From: Enterobacteriaceae bacterium UBA7338
Lineage (GTDB): Bacteria; Pseudomonadota; Gammaproteobacteria; Enterobacterales; Enterobacteriaceae
Direction of reading: 5' to 3'
Assembly (NCBI GenBank): GCA_002480085.1
Contig: DKPJ01000011.1
Span: 745,037 to 809,036 of the forward strand
DNA: 64,000 bases
This document shows positions 44,379 through 53,669 of the stretch, one piece after another; position 1 is the stretch's first letter, and every line of letters begins with the position of its first letter. The notes beneath the pieces are model-generated. The model made no database searches. It was not told the origin of the DNA and saw only the letters and a program-made list of their open reading frames with translations. A program made the position numbers and the translations under genes.

Positions 44379-47300
44379 CTACTCGCCCTGCCCGCCATGC
44401 ACCGGCAGGGTAAACCAGAACCGGCTGCCGTGGCACTCACCAGGGGCGGCCTGAAGCCGCCCTGCATGGCGCTCAATAATACTCTGGCTGATGCTCAGCC
44501 CCATCCCCATTCCCTGCTCTTTGGTGGTGTAGAAGGAGTCAAACAGCCGCTCCTGCACCTCTCCGCTCAGGCCAATCCCGGTATCGGTAACGTCCAGACG
44601 GATGATCCCCGGCTCCGGGTTTTGCGAGCTTATGGTGAGCGTTAGCTGGCGGTCATGCACATCCGCCATGGCATCAATCGCGTTGACGATGAGGTTGAGC
44701 AGCACCTGCTGGATCTGCACGCTGTCGCCGTGGACAGATGCGTCCTGCGCCTTCAGCTGGTAGTGGAGCGCGATTTGCTGCCGCTCCAGCTCGCTGCGTG
44801 AGAGCGCCACAATATGATGGACAAGATGATGCAGGTTAAACCGCGAGCGGCCTGAGGTCTGGTTGCGCGTTAGCGCCTGCAGGCCGCGAATGATATTCCC
44901 GGCGCGTTCCCCCTCGCTGATGATCTCCTCAAGGCTGGTGCGCGCATGGGTGAGCATGGCTGGCTCCCGGCTGAGCCAGCGCAGGCTGGCACCGGCATTG
45001 GCCACAATCGACATCAGCGGCTGGTTAATCTCATGGGCGATAGAGGCCGTCAGCTGCCCAACCGTGGTGGCGCGGGAGACGCGGGCAAGATCGGCCTGCG
45101 CCACGCGAACGGCATCTTCCGACTGGCGGCGGGCGGTCACGTCGGTGATCACGCCGAAATACTCCGCGACGCTGGGTTCGTCCCCCACCGGGTTGCCGAC
45201 CCCCAGAATGTAGCGGCACTCACCATCCGGGCGGAAAACCCGGAACTCGGCGCGCATTGAGACGCCGTTACGCACGCTCTCGGTCACCAGCCGGCTAATG
45301 CGCTGATAATCCTCCGGATGCACCAGCGTCAGAAAATCCGCCATGGAAATAGTACGCTGCCGGTCCGGCAGGCCGAGGATCCGTGCGTACTCATCGGAGA
45401 CAAACATCAGATCCTGATCGATATCCCAGCGCCAGGTACCGGTGTTGCTGATGCGCTCCCCGAGCATCAGGGAGGTCTGGCTGGCGCGCAGCTCTTTCTC
45501 TACCCGCCGCCGCTGAACGTTCTCCTCCAGCAGCTCGGCGTACAGGCGCGCCGTTTCAAGCGATACCGCCGCCTGCGCCGCCAGCATCCTGACGATGCGC
45601 GAGTGTTCAGCGGTGAAAATCTCCGGCATGACCCGGTTTTCCAGATAGAGCACGCCAACCATTTTGGCCTGCTTGTACATCGGGACGCACATCACTGCCG
45701 CCCCGGATGTCACCAGGTAGGTATCCTGGCTGAAGGGGCTGAAGATCTCCGGCTTGCCGGTGCGGATCTCCTGGCCGGTACGCATCACCGCCGAGAGAAT
45801 AGACAGCGGCATATCGGTTGCAGAGGGCCGCTCTTTAACCAGCCGTACCTTTACGCCGTCCGAGGAGGTCTCCGCGCAGGCCTGGGTTTCCGGCACGTTG
45901 TTATCGAGAATGCGAATAAGCAGACCACGCTGGGCGCCTGCCCGCTCCAGCAGCAGGGTCATCAGCGTCTGGATCAGCCGATCGAGGTTGATCTCCTCGG
46001 TCATGGCGCGAACCGCCCTGAGCACGCTCTCAAGATCGTGAATAACTTCATTCTGCGCAAAGGCGATGGTGTCGTAGGGCGTGCTCTGTCCGGATGGCGA
46101 AAGATGCGGATAGATGCGTTCAAGCTGACGCAGTTTTGCCATCGCCCCCCACCGCCGCCAGGCGGAAAACGCACCGCGGAAGTAGGCTTCGGAGGCGACC
46201 TGAAAACCCGATGCTTTGGCAAAGCTCCCGGCCAGCTCGCAGGCAAGGCCGTTGATATGATGAAACTCCGCATCCCCCGAGAGCTTAATTGCCTTCTCAT
46301 ACTGAGCGATAGCGATATCGTTCTTCTGCGCCAGGCGTGCCAGCTCTGCGCCGAGCAACGCCTCTTTATCCGCAAAGGTCGCCGGGTTGTGGCGCGCCCA
46401 CAGCGCGATCTGTTGGTGATGGCCTCGCATTTTTTCCCACTGTGCCGCGGTCACGTTCTCCGGCGTCAGGGAAAGCGCCAGCGAAAGCGCGCTGTAAAAA
46501 TGGTAATCGAGCAGATGGATATAACCCGGCACGCAATCGACTACCGGCGTGGCTCTCTCCAGACTACGGGAGGCCTCGGCGTACTCGCCCGCCATAAAAT
46601 GCGCCATGCCGCGATAGAGCCAGAACCAGAACAGCGTCAGGGGAATATGCCGATGTCCACGGGTGGCCTCGTCGGCAATCAGCGACTCGGGGAAAACGTC
46701 CGCCCCGGTAAAACTCCCCGCGGCATTGCGCAGGTGATTCACATACAGCCGCTGGAGCAGCAGCAGGATCTCGACATCAGGGAAGCGCAGCTTACGGATA
46801 AAGCCGAGGCCGCGCTCAACGGTGGTCAGCACGCCGTCCAGGTGGTCGCCCCGGGTGAGCAAATTCATGGTCTGATGACGAATGATAAAACAGGCGGCGG
46901 TCAGGTCGCCATGATCGACCGAGGCCGTAAAGCAGGCTTTTGCGCTCTCTATCGCCGATCCAATAGGCTTCACCCATGAGGTGGCAAGATCAACCGCCAG
47001 CAGGGTCCGTCCCTTAAAGCGGTTAAAACCGTGCTGCATCACCAGCTCACGGGCAAGCTGGCTCCAGATAAACCCTTTCTCATACTCGTTGTAGCGGCGG
47101 CCAATCAGCACGCCATACCAGGCAAACGCCGCCGTTGAGGCACCGCATAATCCCCGGTCCAGCGTCATGTGGATGATTTTGCAGAGCAGCAAAAAGTGCA
47201 GCCGTGGACAGGCGAAGGCGGCGAACATGCCGGCGCTGATCATCAGGGTCATGATCGCTTCCGCTTCCCGATCTTCCGTTGGGGCAAGCATCTGGAAGGC

Positions 47301-49958
47301 GGCGACCGGATCGCCGTTGACCCGGGACTCAATCGAACGCCACGCCTCGTCGCAGGCGTGCACGTCAGGATGGCGACTGAGGTTGACCCCAAAGGCGGCA
47401 AGTCCGGAGAGGGCCGTTTCCAGCGCCAGCGGCATATCGGACTGGCGCATATGAATTTCCGCCATCATGCAGGCGGCCATCGCTTTTTGCTGCGGACGCG
47501 GCGCACGCATCAGCGGATGGCATAGCGCCAGCGCGGACGGGAGGTTACCTTGCAGAAACTCACACTCCGCCTCGGCGAAATCGAGCTGGAAATCCTCATC
47601 CGGCGCGTTGCGCAGCGCCTGCTCTTTTAACAGCTTCGCCGTCCGCAGGTAGCGCACGGCTGAGGCGTAATCCCCGGTGCTTTTGGCCCGCTCCGCGGCG
47701 AGGCGGCAGACGGCGCGGTAGCTGTCACGCTCCGGCGAAAAGCGAATGTCGTCTATGGCCGAGGTAATATGGTGCACCGCCAAAAACAGCCGATCGCTGC
47801 TGTCGCTCTGGCGTGCCGCCGCGGTGAACAGGCGTGCAGCAGAGACATTAAGCTGGCTGATTTCGTCAGGCTTAAGCAGCGCCCGCGCCGCCTTATGGAC
47901 CCGGTCGTGGGTAAAGGTATATTCATCGCCCACCAGGCCGATCAGCCGGGCGGAAACCGCAGGCTGCAGCTGCTCATGAAGATGCTCGGGGGCGATCGCC
48001 TGCATCTGGCTTAGCAGCGCGGGCTTGCCCGTTCCGCCCACGCATGCGAGACAGCCCAGCAGCCTGCGCACCTGCGGGGGCATCTCCGCCAGCTGCAACA
48101 GCACCAGGCTTGCTACGTTTTCGGTATAGTTTCGCGCCCGGATAGCCGGCAGATCGTAGTACCACTTTCCCTGCTTTTTGTTCTGGGTGATCAGCCCGTC
48201 TTTGACGATGCGCTGAAAAAACTCATGGGTAAACAGCGGATTGCCGCCGGTTTTTTCATGGATAAGCGTTGCCAGCTCGTGCAAACCGGAAGCCCGGGTC
48301 TGAAAAATCTCCGCCAGCCAGCGCGATACGGCCTTCACGCTTAGCGGCTCGGGTCGAATATCGACAAGATGACGGGCATCGGCGCGCAGGGTTTTGAGCA
48401 GCGGTTGTGCGCTACCGTCGGGAAACGCGTCGGTATCGGAGTGAGCAACCACAATAAGCAGCGGCAGCGCGCCGCTGGCGTTGGTCAGATACTCCAGAAG
48501 CTGCAGGCTGGCCTGGTCTATCCAGTGAATATCATCAATCAGCAGCACCAGCGGGCAGTCCCGGGTGGCGAACGCCTCCACCAGCCGGGAGGCCATCTGG
48601 TTGAAACGCGCCCGGGCGTCGGTGGAGTCCAGGTCACCCACGGTGAGCGAGCGGTTATCCAGCAGCAGGCCCAGCTCCGGCACCAGCTTAACGGCCAGAA
48701 CGGCGTAGCTGCCCAGCGCCCGGGTAAGCCGCCGCTTCCAGCGCGCAACGTCATCAGCGCCCAGGCCTAACAGATAAAGCGTTAACGCGCGGAAAGCCGA
48801 GGCGATCACGGTATAGGGTATCACCGCCGAGTACTGGTCGGCCTTACTCATCGCCAGCAGCACGCGCCGGTGCTGGAGCGTTTTCAGCGCCGAGGCGATA
48901 AGCGATGACTTGCCGCTGCCGAGCGGCCCGCTAATCACCACCAGCGAGTGACTGCCGCTCGCCATAACCTGGTCAAACGCCGCCAGCAGCTGCTGCTGCT
49001 GCGGGTGCGCCAGATAGAGGTTGTCCGGCATAAAGCGTCCGGGCAGACGGTCCTGCAGACCGGGCGTAAACCGCGCAATATCACCGTTTTCAGCAAGGTT
49101 AGCCTGACAGCGGCGCAGATCGGCAATCAGCCCCTCCACCGTCTGGTAGCGATTCGCCGGCGATTTTTCCAGCAGCCGCAGAATGATTGAAGAGAGCATC
49201 ACCGGCACGGAAGGTCGAACCTGGTGCAGCGGCCGGGGAACGGAGGCGATATGGTGATGCGCCCACTCTGCCTGGCCGCCGTCGCTGAGATCAAAGGGGA
49301 GCGCCCCGGTCAGCAGCTCGTACAGCACGATGCCCAGGCTGTAGAGATCGCTGCGGCTGTCTACCCTGTCACGGGTGCGGGCGGTGTGTTCCGGCGACAT
49401 GTAGGCCAACGTACCGCCAGGCACCGTCAGGCTCTTCTGGCTGGTGCTTTCTGGTGAACCCGTCGCCAATCCGAATCCGGCCAGCCGGTAAGCGCCACCG
49501 GGATCGATGAAAAAGTTGCCGGGTTTGATATCGCTGTGAACCACTCCCCGGGCATGCATCTGCCGCAGCGGCGTGCAGAGACCTAACGCCATCGCCAGGA
49601 AATCCGCGATATTGCCCACCCGCAAGCGGGTAGATTGCGCCAGCGTTCTGAAGGGAAACGGTGCATAGACCAGGGCATAACGACCATGGTGGCTGGTGGA
49701 GCTTATCGGCCTTACCGCCCAGTGGCCAGAAAGCTGCATCCGCAGGGCGAACTCATTTTTGAGCAGCCGGGTCGCCTGAAACTCTGCCTCATCGCTGGCG
49801 GCGCTCGCCAGAATAAAGCTCTCGCCCGAATGCAGCGGGTGGCACAGCGTCCAGGCGATGCAGCCCTCCTGGGCCAGCGGCGTAAAGATAATGTCGTCGG
49901 TTAAGGTAAAAACGTCCCCATTCATCAGCTGTCCGGCGGCAGAGAGTTTCTCGCTCAT
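44379..49958 (-). CDS. Ser/Thr-kinase-like/ATPase/GAF/PAS/histidine kinase fusion
   Basis: Giant hybrid of 1859 residues. Domains in order: protein-kinase-like (about 1-285; HSDIKPGNFF at 141-150, but GFG at 161-163 where DFG is usual); an AAA/STAND-type ATPase (Walker A GPLGSGKSS at 344-352, Walker B LVLLIDDIHW); a long helical/TPR-like region; a GAF domain (about 1350-1500); a PAS/PAC domain; and a HisKA/HATPase_c module with the phospho-His in ASIAHEINQPL (about 1640) and DTGIGL/GMGLSIS nucleotide motifs. It is cytoplasmic, with no membrane helix. It resembles proteins annotated as trifunctional kinases in Burkholderia and Pseudomonas. It overlaps the response regulator gene as ATGA. Confidence 0.9.
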   Translation of the reverse strand: MSEKLSAAGQLMNGDVFTLTDDIIFTPLAQEGCIAWTLCHPLHSGESFILASAASDEAEFQATRLLKNEFALRMQLSGHWAVRPISSTSHHGRYALVYAPFPFRTLAQSTRLRVGNIADFLAMALGLCTPLRQMHARGVVHSDIKPGNFFIDPGGAYRLAGFGLATGSPESTSQKSLTVPGGTLAYMSPEHTARTRDRVDSRSDLYSLGIVLYELLTGALPFDLSDGGQAEWAHHHIASVPRPLHQVRPSVPVMLSSIILRLLEKSPANRYQTVEGLIADLRRCQANLAENGDIARFTPGLQDRLPGRFMPDNLYLAHPQQQQLLAAFDQVMASGSHSLVVISGPLGSGKSSLIASALKTLQHRRVLLAMSKADQYSAVIPYTVIASAFRALTLYLLGLGADDVARWKRRLTRALGSYAVLAVKLVPELGLLLDNRSLTVGDLDSTDARARFNQMASRLVEAFATRDCPLVLLIDDIHWIDQASLQLLEYLTNASGALPLLIVVAHSDTDAFPDGSAQPLLKTLRADARHLVDIRPEPLSVKAVSRWLAEIFQTRASGLHELATLIHEKTGGNPLFTHEFFQRIVKDGLITQNKKQGKWYYDLPAIRARNYTENVASLVLLQLAEMPPQVRRLLGCLACVGGTGKPALLSQMQAIAPEHLHEQLQPAVSARLIGLVGDEYTFTHDRVHKAARALLKPDEISQLNVSAARLFTAAARQSDSSDRLFLAVHHITSAIDDIRFSPERDSYRAVCRLAAERAKSTGDYASAVRYLRTAKLLKEQALRNAPDEDFQLDFAEAECEFLQGNLPSALALCHPLMRAPRPQQKAMAACMMAEIHMRQSDMPLALETALSGLAAFGVNLSRHPDVHACDEAWRSIESRVNGDPVAAFQMLAPTEDREAEAIMTLMISAGMFAAFACPRLHFLLLCKIIHMTLDRGLCGASTAAFAWYGVLIGRRYNEYEKGFIWSQLARELVMQHGFNRFKGRTLLAVDLATSWVKPIGSAIESAKACFTASVDHGDLTAACFIIRHQTMNLLTRGDHLDGVLTTVERGLGFIRKLRFPDVEILLLLQRLYVNHLRNAAGSFTGADVFPESLIADEATRGHRHIPLTLFWFWLYRGMAHFMAGEYAEASRSLERATPVVDCVPGYIHLLDYHFYSALSLALSLTPENVTAAQWEKMRGHHQQIALWARHNPATFADKEALLGAELARLAQKNDIAIAQYEKAIKLSGDAEFHHINGLACELAGSFAKASGFQVASEAYFRGAFSAWRRWGAMAKLRQLERIYPHLSPSGQSTPYDTIAFAQNEVIHDLESVLRAVRAMTEEINLDRLIQTLMTLLLERAGAQRGLLIRILDNNVPETQACAETSSDGVKVRLVKERPSATDMPLSILSAVMRTGQEIRTGKPEIFSPFSQDTYLVTSGAAVMCVPMYKQAKMVGVLYLENRVMPEIFTAEHSRIVRMLAAQAAVSLETARLYAELLEENVQRRRVEKELRASQTSLMLGERISNTGTWRWDIDQDLMFVSDEYARILGLPDRQRTISMADFLTLVHPEDYQRISRLVTESVRNGVSMRAEFRVFRPDGECRYILGVGNPVGDEPSVAEYFGVITDVTARRQSEDAVRVAQADLARVSRATTVGQLTASIAHEINQPLMSIVANAGASLRWLSREPAMLTHARTSLEEIISEGERAGNIIRGLQALTRNQTSGRSRFNLHHLVHHIVALSRSELERQQIALHYQLKAQDASVHGDSVQIQQVLLNLIVNAIDAMADVHDRQLTLTISSQNPEPGIIRLDVTDTGIGLSGEVQERLFDSFYTTKEQGMGMGLSISQSIIERHAGRLQAAPGECHGSRFWFTLPVHGGQGE

Positions 49959-50341
49959 CGGCGCTCCTCACGTAAAGAGAGTTCACGGCGGATATGTTCC
50001 AGCAGCGTATCAATATTGATGGGCTTGCGTAAAAGCGCGACGGCGTCCTCTCCGGTGAAATACCACTGGCTGTTTTCATCTTCATGCCCAGAGATAAAGA
50101 TAACCGGCGGCGGATCGGGTTGCGATACTACCGAAGCATAAAGCGCCAGGCCGCTCATTCCCTTTAGTTTAACGTCAAGGATCAACAGATCGGCGCTCGC
50201 CAGCGCCGCGTCGTCACTGAGAAATGCCTCTGCGGATTCGAAGGCGCAGGTTTCGTACCCCTCCGACAGCAGTAAATTGCTTAACCCGCTGCGAACGGAA
50301 CGTTCATCGTCAACAATGACAATGCGCGGAGAGAACGCCAT
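49955..50341 (-). CDS. Single-domain response regulator
   Basis: Receiver-only protein of 128 residues with IVDDERSVRSG, phospho-acceptor Asp56 in LLILDVKLKG, Ser in FISGHED and Lys in LLRKPIN. It has no output domain, so it may act by protein contact or as a phosphate shuttle or sink for the giant kinase encoded next, with which it is translationally coupled. Confidence 0.88.
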   Translation of the reverse strand: MAFSPRIVIVDDERSVRSGLSNLLLSEGYETCAFESAEAFLSDDAALASADLLILDVKLKGMSGLALYASVVSQPDPPPVIFISGHEDENSQWYFTGEDAVALLRKPINIDTLLEHIRRELSLREERR

Positions 50342-50386
50342 GCCGTGATCCTCTGACTAAGCTCACGCAAAGGTGAGTGGCGCTCC

Positions 50387-50641
50387 CTACGGTAGGTTTT
50401 TGCCTTCGGGGGGAGGAGTGCCGCTGATTTTGGGCACGCATTCATGACGAAACCATGCCAGGGTGACCGGCTGGCGACGTAGAAGACGTCGGCATACCGG
50501 AATAAGCTGCTCGCCCACCAGCATCCCGAACAGCCCCAGCAGGGCGATGACCGGTGGTGCAGGCGAATGAACCTGTAACGCGCCATAGATAGCGCCAGCC
50601 AACAGGCCGGTCGCCAGCGAAACAACGTATGATTTCAACAT
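50387..50641 (-). CDS. XapX-domain membrane protein 1
   Basis: Small membrane protein of 84 residues with two predicted helices. The XapX core is AIYGALQVHSPAPPVIALLG followed by LFGMLVGEQLIP. A cytoplasmic-looking tail of about 35 residues follows, rich in Arg and Pro. XapX proteins are of unknown function and are named for association with a xanthosine permease locus. Its ATG follows the stop of the other XapX gene by two bases, so the pair is coupled. Confidence 0.8.
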   Translation of the reverse strand: MLKSYVVSLATGLLAGAIYGALQVHSPAPPVIALLGLFGMLVGEQLIPVCRRLLRRQPVTLAWFRHECVPKISGTPPPEGKNLP

Positions 50642-50643
50642 AT

Positions 50644-50805
50644 TTAGCCTGCCCAGGTAAAGGCGTTGACGAGCTGCTCCCCTGCCAGCATCCCCAGCAG
50701 GCCGACCAGCGCGATGGCGGGCGGTGCAGGCGAACGCACCTTCAGCAACGCGTAAACCAGACCAATCAGCACACCCGCGCCAAGGGAAATAAACTCTGCG
50801 CTCAT
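50644..50805 (-). CDS. XapX-domain membrane protein 2
   Basis: Minimal XapX protein of 53 residues: GVLIGLVYALLKVRSPAPPA followed by IALVGLLGMLAGEQLV. It is a clear paralogue of its neighbour without the C-terminal tail. The ATG at 50805 (MSAEFISLG) is chosen because upstream codons are not XapX-like and a GGGAGAA site precedes it. It lies between the YcaC-like hydrolase and XapX 1 in the same minus-strand operon. Confidence 0.8.
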   Translation of the reverse strand: MSAEFISLGAGVLIGLVYALLKVRSPAPPAIALVGLLGMLAGEQLVNAFTWAG

Positions 50806-50867
50806 GGCAGTTCTCCCGTTATTCAGAGACAAAACGGGCCGGAACGCACGTCCGGCCCGCATCGGCA

Positions 50868-51557
50868 TTATTTGTTGGCCGGAACCGGTGCCAGGGTGCG
50901 ATGCGCGCCCTGTGCGCGGGCCGGTGCTTTGTGCACCATGGTGTACGCGTAATCAACGCCCATACCGTACGCGCCGGAGTGCTCTTTCACGATATCCATT
51001 ACGGCGTTGTAGGTCTCTTTGTGTGCCCAGTCGCGCTGCCACTCCAGCAGAACCTGCTGCCAGGTCACCGGGATCACGCCCGCCTGGATCATGCGCTGCA
51101 TGGCATAGTCGTGCGCCTCTTTGGAGGTGCCGCCGGAGGCGTCAGCCACCATATAAATTTCGTATCCCCCTTCCAGCATGGCGCACAGCGCGAAGGTGTT
51201 GTTGCACACCTCGGTCCACAGACCCGACACTACCACCTTCTTCTTGCCGTTTTTCGCCAGCGCGTCGCGCACCTTCTGGTCGTCCCAGGAGTTCATGGAG
51301 GTGCGCTCAAGAATGTCGTGCTCCGGGAAGACGTCCAGCAGCTCCGGGAAGGTATTGCCGGAGAAGCTTTCGGTTTCAACGGTGGTGATAGTGGTGGGAA
51401 TGTTGAAGACTTTAGCCGCTTTTGCCAGGCCAACCACGTTGTTTTTCAGTACCTGACGGTCGATAGACTGCACGCCGAACGCCATCTGCGGCTGCTGATC
51501 GATAAAGATCATCTGGCAATTTTCTGGGGTCAGTACTTCAAGTTTAGAGTTGGTCAT
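50868..51557 (-). CDS. YcaC-like isochorismatase-family cysteine hydrolase
   Basis: Isochorismatase-fold hydrolase of 229 residues. Asp20 is in FIDQQPQM, the nucleophile Cys118 in GLWTEVCNN, and SFSGNTFPELLDVFP lies between. The pattern and length are those of YcaC and related octameric hydrolases of unknown substrate. The start MTNSKLEV at 51557 has GGAAA upstream; an ATG four codons earlier has no such site. It is the first gene of a probable five-gene operon (hydrolase, XapX, XapX, response regulator, giant kinase), divergent from the amidohydrolase. Confidence 0.85.
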   Translation of the reverse strand: MTNSKLEVLTPENCQMIFIDQQPQMAFGVQSIDRQVLKNNVVGLAKAAKVFNIPTTITTVETESFSGNTFPELLDVFPEHDILERTSMNSWDDQKVRDALAKNGKKKVVVSGLWTEVCNNTFALCAMLEGGYEIYMVADASGGTSKEAHDYAMQRMIQAGVIPVTWQQVLLEWQRDWAHKETYNAVMDIVKEHSGAYGMGVDYAYTMVHKAPARAQGAHRTLAPVPANK

Positions 51558-51667
51558 GTGAGTTTCCATTGTCGTTTATGTTGCAAAGGATTGTTCTTGA
51601 AACAGACTGTTATCGACACGGATAGTAAAACCACTGAACCGACATAACTATTATCTCTGTGTATAAC

Positions 51668-51697
51668 TATACGTTCGTATAGGTATACCTTCGTATA
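51668..51697. promoter_or_regulatory. Two tandem palindromes in the divergent promoter region
   Basis: TATACGTTCGTATA (51668-51681) and TATACCTTCGTATA (51684-51697) are palindromic 14-mers with a four-base centre, repeated at a 16-bp step. They lie 111 bp from the hydrolase start and 90 bp from the amidohydrolase start. Spaced dyads like these suggest binding of a regulator dimer pair; the FixJ-type regulator is the natural candidate. Confidence 0.6.
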
Positions 51698-51786
51698 ACT
51701 AGACGCCCGATCCCCCTGCTGAAGATAATCCCACCACTTTTATAGTCCGGCGCATCACGTTTCGGACGCTTCAGCAGGAGAACCCC

Positions 51787-53661
51787 ATGGTCTCGCTCGG
51801 CAAGGCAGAACTCATTTTACTCAACGGTAAGTTTCATACGGTAGACAGGGAAAACCCGGTCGCCGATGCGGTGGCTATCCGCGACGGCAAGTTTCTGGAG
51901 GTCGGCACGGCGGCGGAGGTGATGCAGCATCAGGCGGAAGGCACCCGCGTCATCGATCTGAAAGGCAGCACCGCCATCCCGGGCCTGAATGACTCTCACC
52001 TGCACCTGATCCGCGGCGGTCTGAACTACAACCTTGAGCTGCGCTGGGAAGGCGTGCCGTCGCTGGCGGACGCGCTGCGGATGCTGAAAGAGCAGGCGCT
52101 GCGTACCCCCTCCCCGCAGTGGGTGCGCGTAGTCGGCGGCTGGTCAGAGTTTCAGTTTGCCGAACGCCGGATGCCTACCCTGGATGAGATCAACGAGGCC
52201 GCGCCGGATACGCCGGTGTTTATTCTGCACCTCTACGACCGCGCCCTGCTCAACCGCGCCGCGCTGAAGGTAGTGGGCTACACCAAAGATACCCCGAACC
52301 CGCCGGGCGGCGAGATCCAGCGCGACAGCAACGGCAACCCCACCGGGATGCTGATTGCGCGCCCGAACGCCATGATCCTCTACGCCACGCTGGCGAAAGG
52401 GCCGAAGCTGCCGCTGGAGCAGCAGGTCAACTCTACCCGCCAGTTTATGCGTGAGCTGAATCGCCTGGGCCTGACCAGCGCCATCGACGCCGGCGGCGGC
52501 TTCCAGAACTACCCGGAAGATTATGAGGTGATCGCCGAGCTGCACGCCAAAGAGCAGATGACGATCCGCATCGCCTATAACCTGTTTACCCAGCGTCCTG
52601 GCCATGAGCTGGAGGATTTTGAGAAGTGGACCGATATGCTGACGCCGGGCCAGGGCAGCGACTTCTTCCGCCACAACGGCGCAGGCGAGATGCTGGTCTT
52701 CTCCGCCGCCGACTTTGAAGATTTCCTTGAGCCGCGCCCGGATCTCGCCCCCGGGATGGAAGACGAGCTGGAGCGCGTGGTCCGCCATCTGGTCGAGCAC
52801 CGCTGGCCGTTCCGCCTGCACGCCACCTACAACGAATCCATCAGCCGCATGCTGGACGTCTTTGAGAGGGTCGATCGCGAGATCCCCTTCAACGGCCTGC
52901 ACTGGTTCTTTGACCATGCCGAAACGGTCACCCAGCACAATATCGACCGTATCAAGGCGCTGGGCGGCGGTATCGCGGTGCAGCACCGTATGGCCTTCCA
53001 GGGGGAATATTTCGCCGAGCGCTATGGTATGGAGGCGGTGCGCCACACCCCGCCGGTTGCGAAGATGCTGGAGACCGGCGTGCCGGTGGGGCTGGGTACC
53101 GACGCCACCCGCGTCGCCAGCTACAATCCGTGGACCGCGCTCTACTGGCTGGTCTCTGGGCGCACCGTGGGCGGCATGCAGATGTATGACGTCAACGCGC
53201 GTCTCGATCGCGACACCGCCCTGATGCTCTGGACCCAGGGCAGCGCCTGGTTCTCCAGCGAGCAGGGTAAAAAGGGCCAGATCAAAGTGGGCCAGCTGGC
53301 GGATCTCGCCGTGCTCAGTAAAGACTACTTCCGCGTGCCGGAAGAGGAGATCAAAGGCATCGAATCCGTGCTGACCGTCGTGGATGGCAACATCGTCTAT
53401 GCCGCAGGGACCTTTACCTCTGAAGCGCCGCCGTCGATCCCCGTGTTGCCGGAGTGGTCGCCGGTGGTCAACGTGCCGGGCCACTACCGCAGCGCGCCAC
53501 CGCAGCAAAACCGCGTGGGCGTGATGCCTGCCGTGCACCACTGCAGCGGCCCGTGCGGCGTACACAGCCACCAGCATGACGTGGCGCGCCGCTCCTCGGT
53601 TCCGGTTTCAGACGATAACGCCTTCTGGGGCGCGCTCGGCTGCAGCTGCTTCGCCTTCTGA
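51787..53661 (+). CDS. YtcJ/AepA-like amidohydrolase with Cys/His-rich tail
   Basis: Metal-dependent amidohydrolase of 624 residues. Metal-binding motifs are GLNDSHLHLIRGG, HWFFDHAETVT and GLGTDATRVASYNPW; the urease-like beta sandwich is split between N- and C-terminal ends. It would hydrolyse a C-N bond in an amide, carbamate or ring. No signal peptide is seen. The last 45 residues carry CSGPCGVHSHQH and GCSCFAF, an unusual Cys/His-rich tail that could bind metal. GGAGAA precedes the ATG. It is the first gene of the plus-strand operon with the MFS and haloperoxidase genes. Confidence 0.83.
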   Translation: MVSLGKAELILLNGKFHTVDRENPVADAVAIRDGKFLEVGTAAEVMQHQAEGTRVIDLKGSTAIPGLNDSHLHLIRGGLNYNLELRWEGVPSLADALRMLKEQALRTPSPQWVRVVGGWSEFQFAERRMPTLDEINEAAPDTPVFILHLYDRALLNRAALKVVGYTKDTPNPPGGEIQRDSNGNPTGMLIARPNAMILYATLAKGPKLPLEQQVNSTRQFMRELNRLGLTSAIDAGGGFQNYPEDYEVIAELHAKEQMTIRIAYNLFTQRPGHELEDFEKWTDMLTPGQGSDFFRHNGAGEMLVFSAADFEDFLEPRPDLAPGMEDELERVVRHLVEHRWPFRLHATYNESISRMLDVFERVDREIPFNGLHWFFDHAETVTQHNIDRIKALGGGIAVQHRMAFQGEYFAERYGMEAVRHTPPVAKMLETGVPVGLGTDATRVASYNPWTALYWLVSGRTVGGMQMYDVNARLDRDTALMLWTQGSAWFSSEQGKKGQIKVGQLADLAVLSKDYFRVPEEEIKGIESVLTVVDGNIVYAAGTFTSEAPPSIPVLPEWSPVVNVPGHYRSAPPQQNRVGVMPAVHHCSGPCGVHSHQHDVARRSSVPVSDDNAFWGALGCSCFAF

Positions 53662-53669
53662 GTGCCGCT

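Noticed and set aside
51684..51701. loxP-like half-site (CCTTCGTATAACT)
   Set aside because: Only one arm resembles loxP and the 8-bp spacer and second arm are missing; the tandem-dyad explanation fits better.
52144..53577. 477-codon minus-strand frame opposite the amidohydrolase
   Set aside because: No domain or ribosome-binding site; the plus-strand amidohydrolase has clear metal-binding motifs, so this is a shadow.
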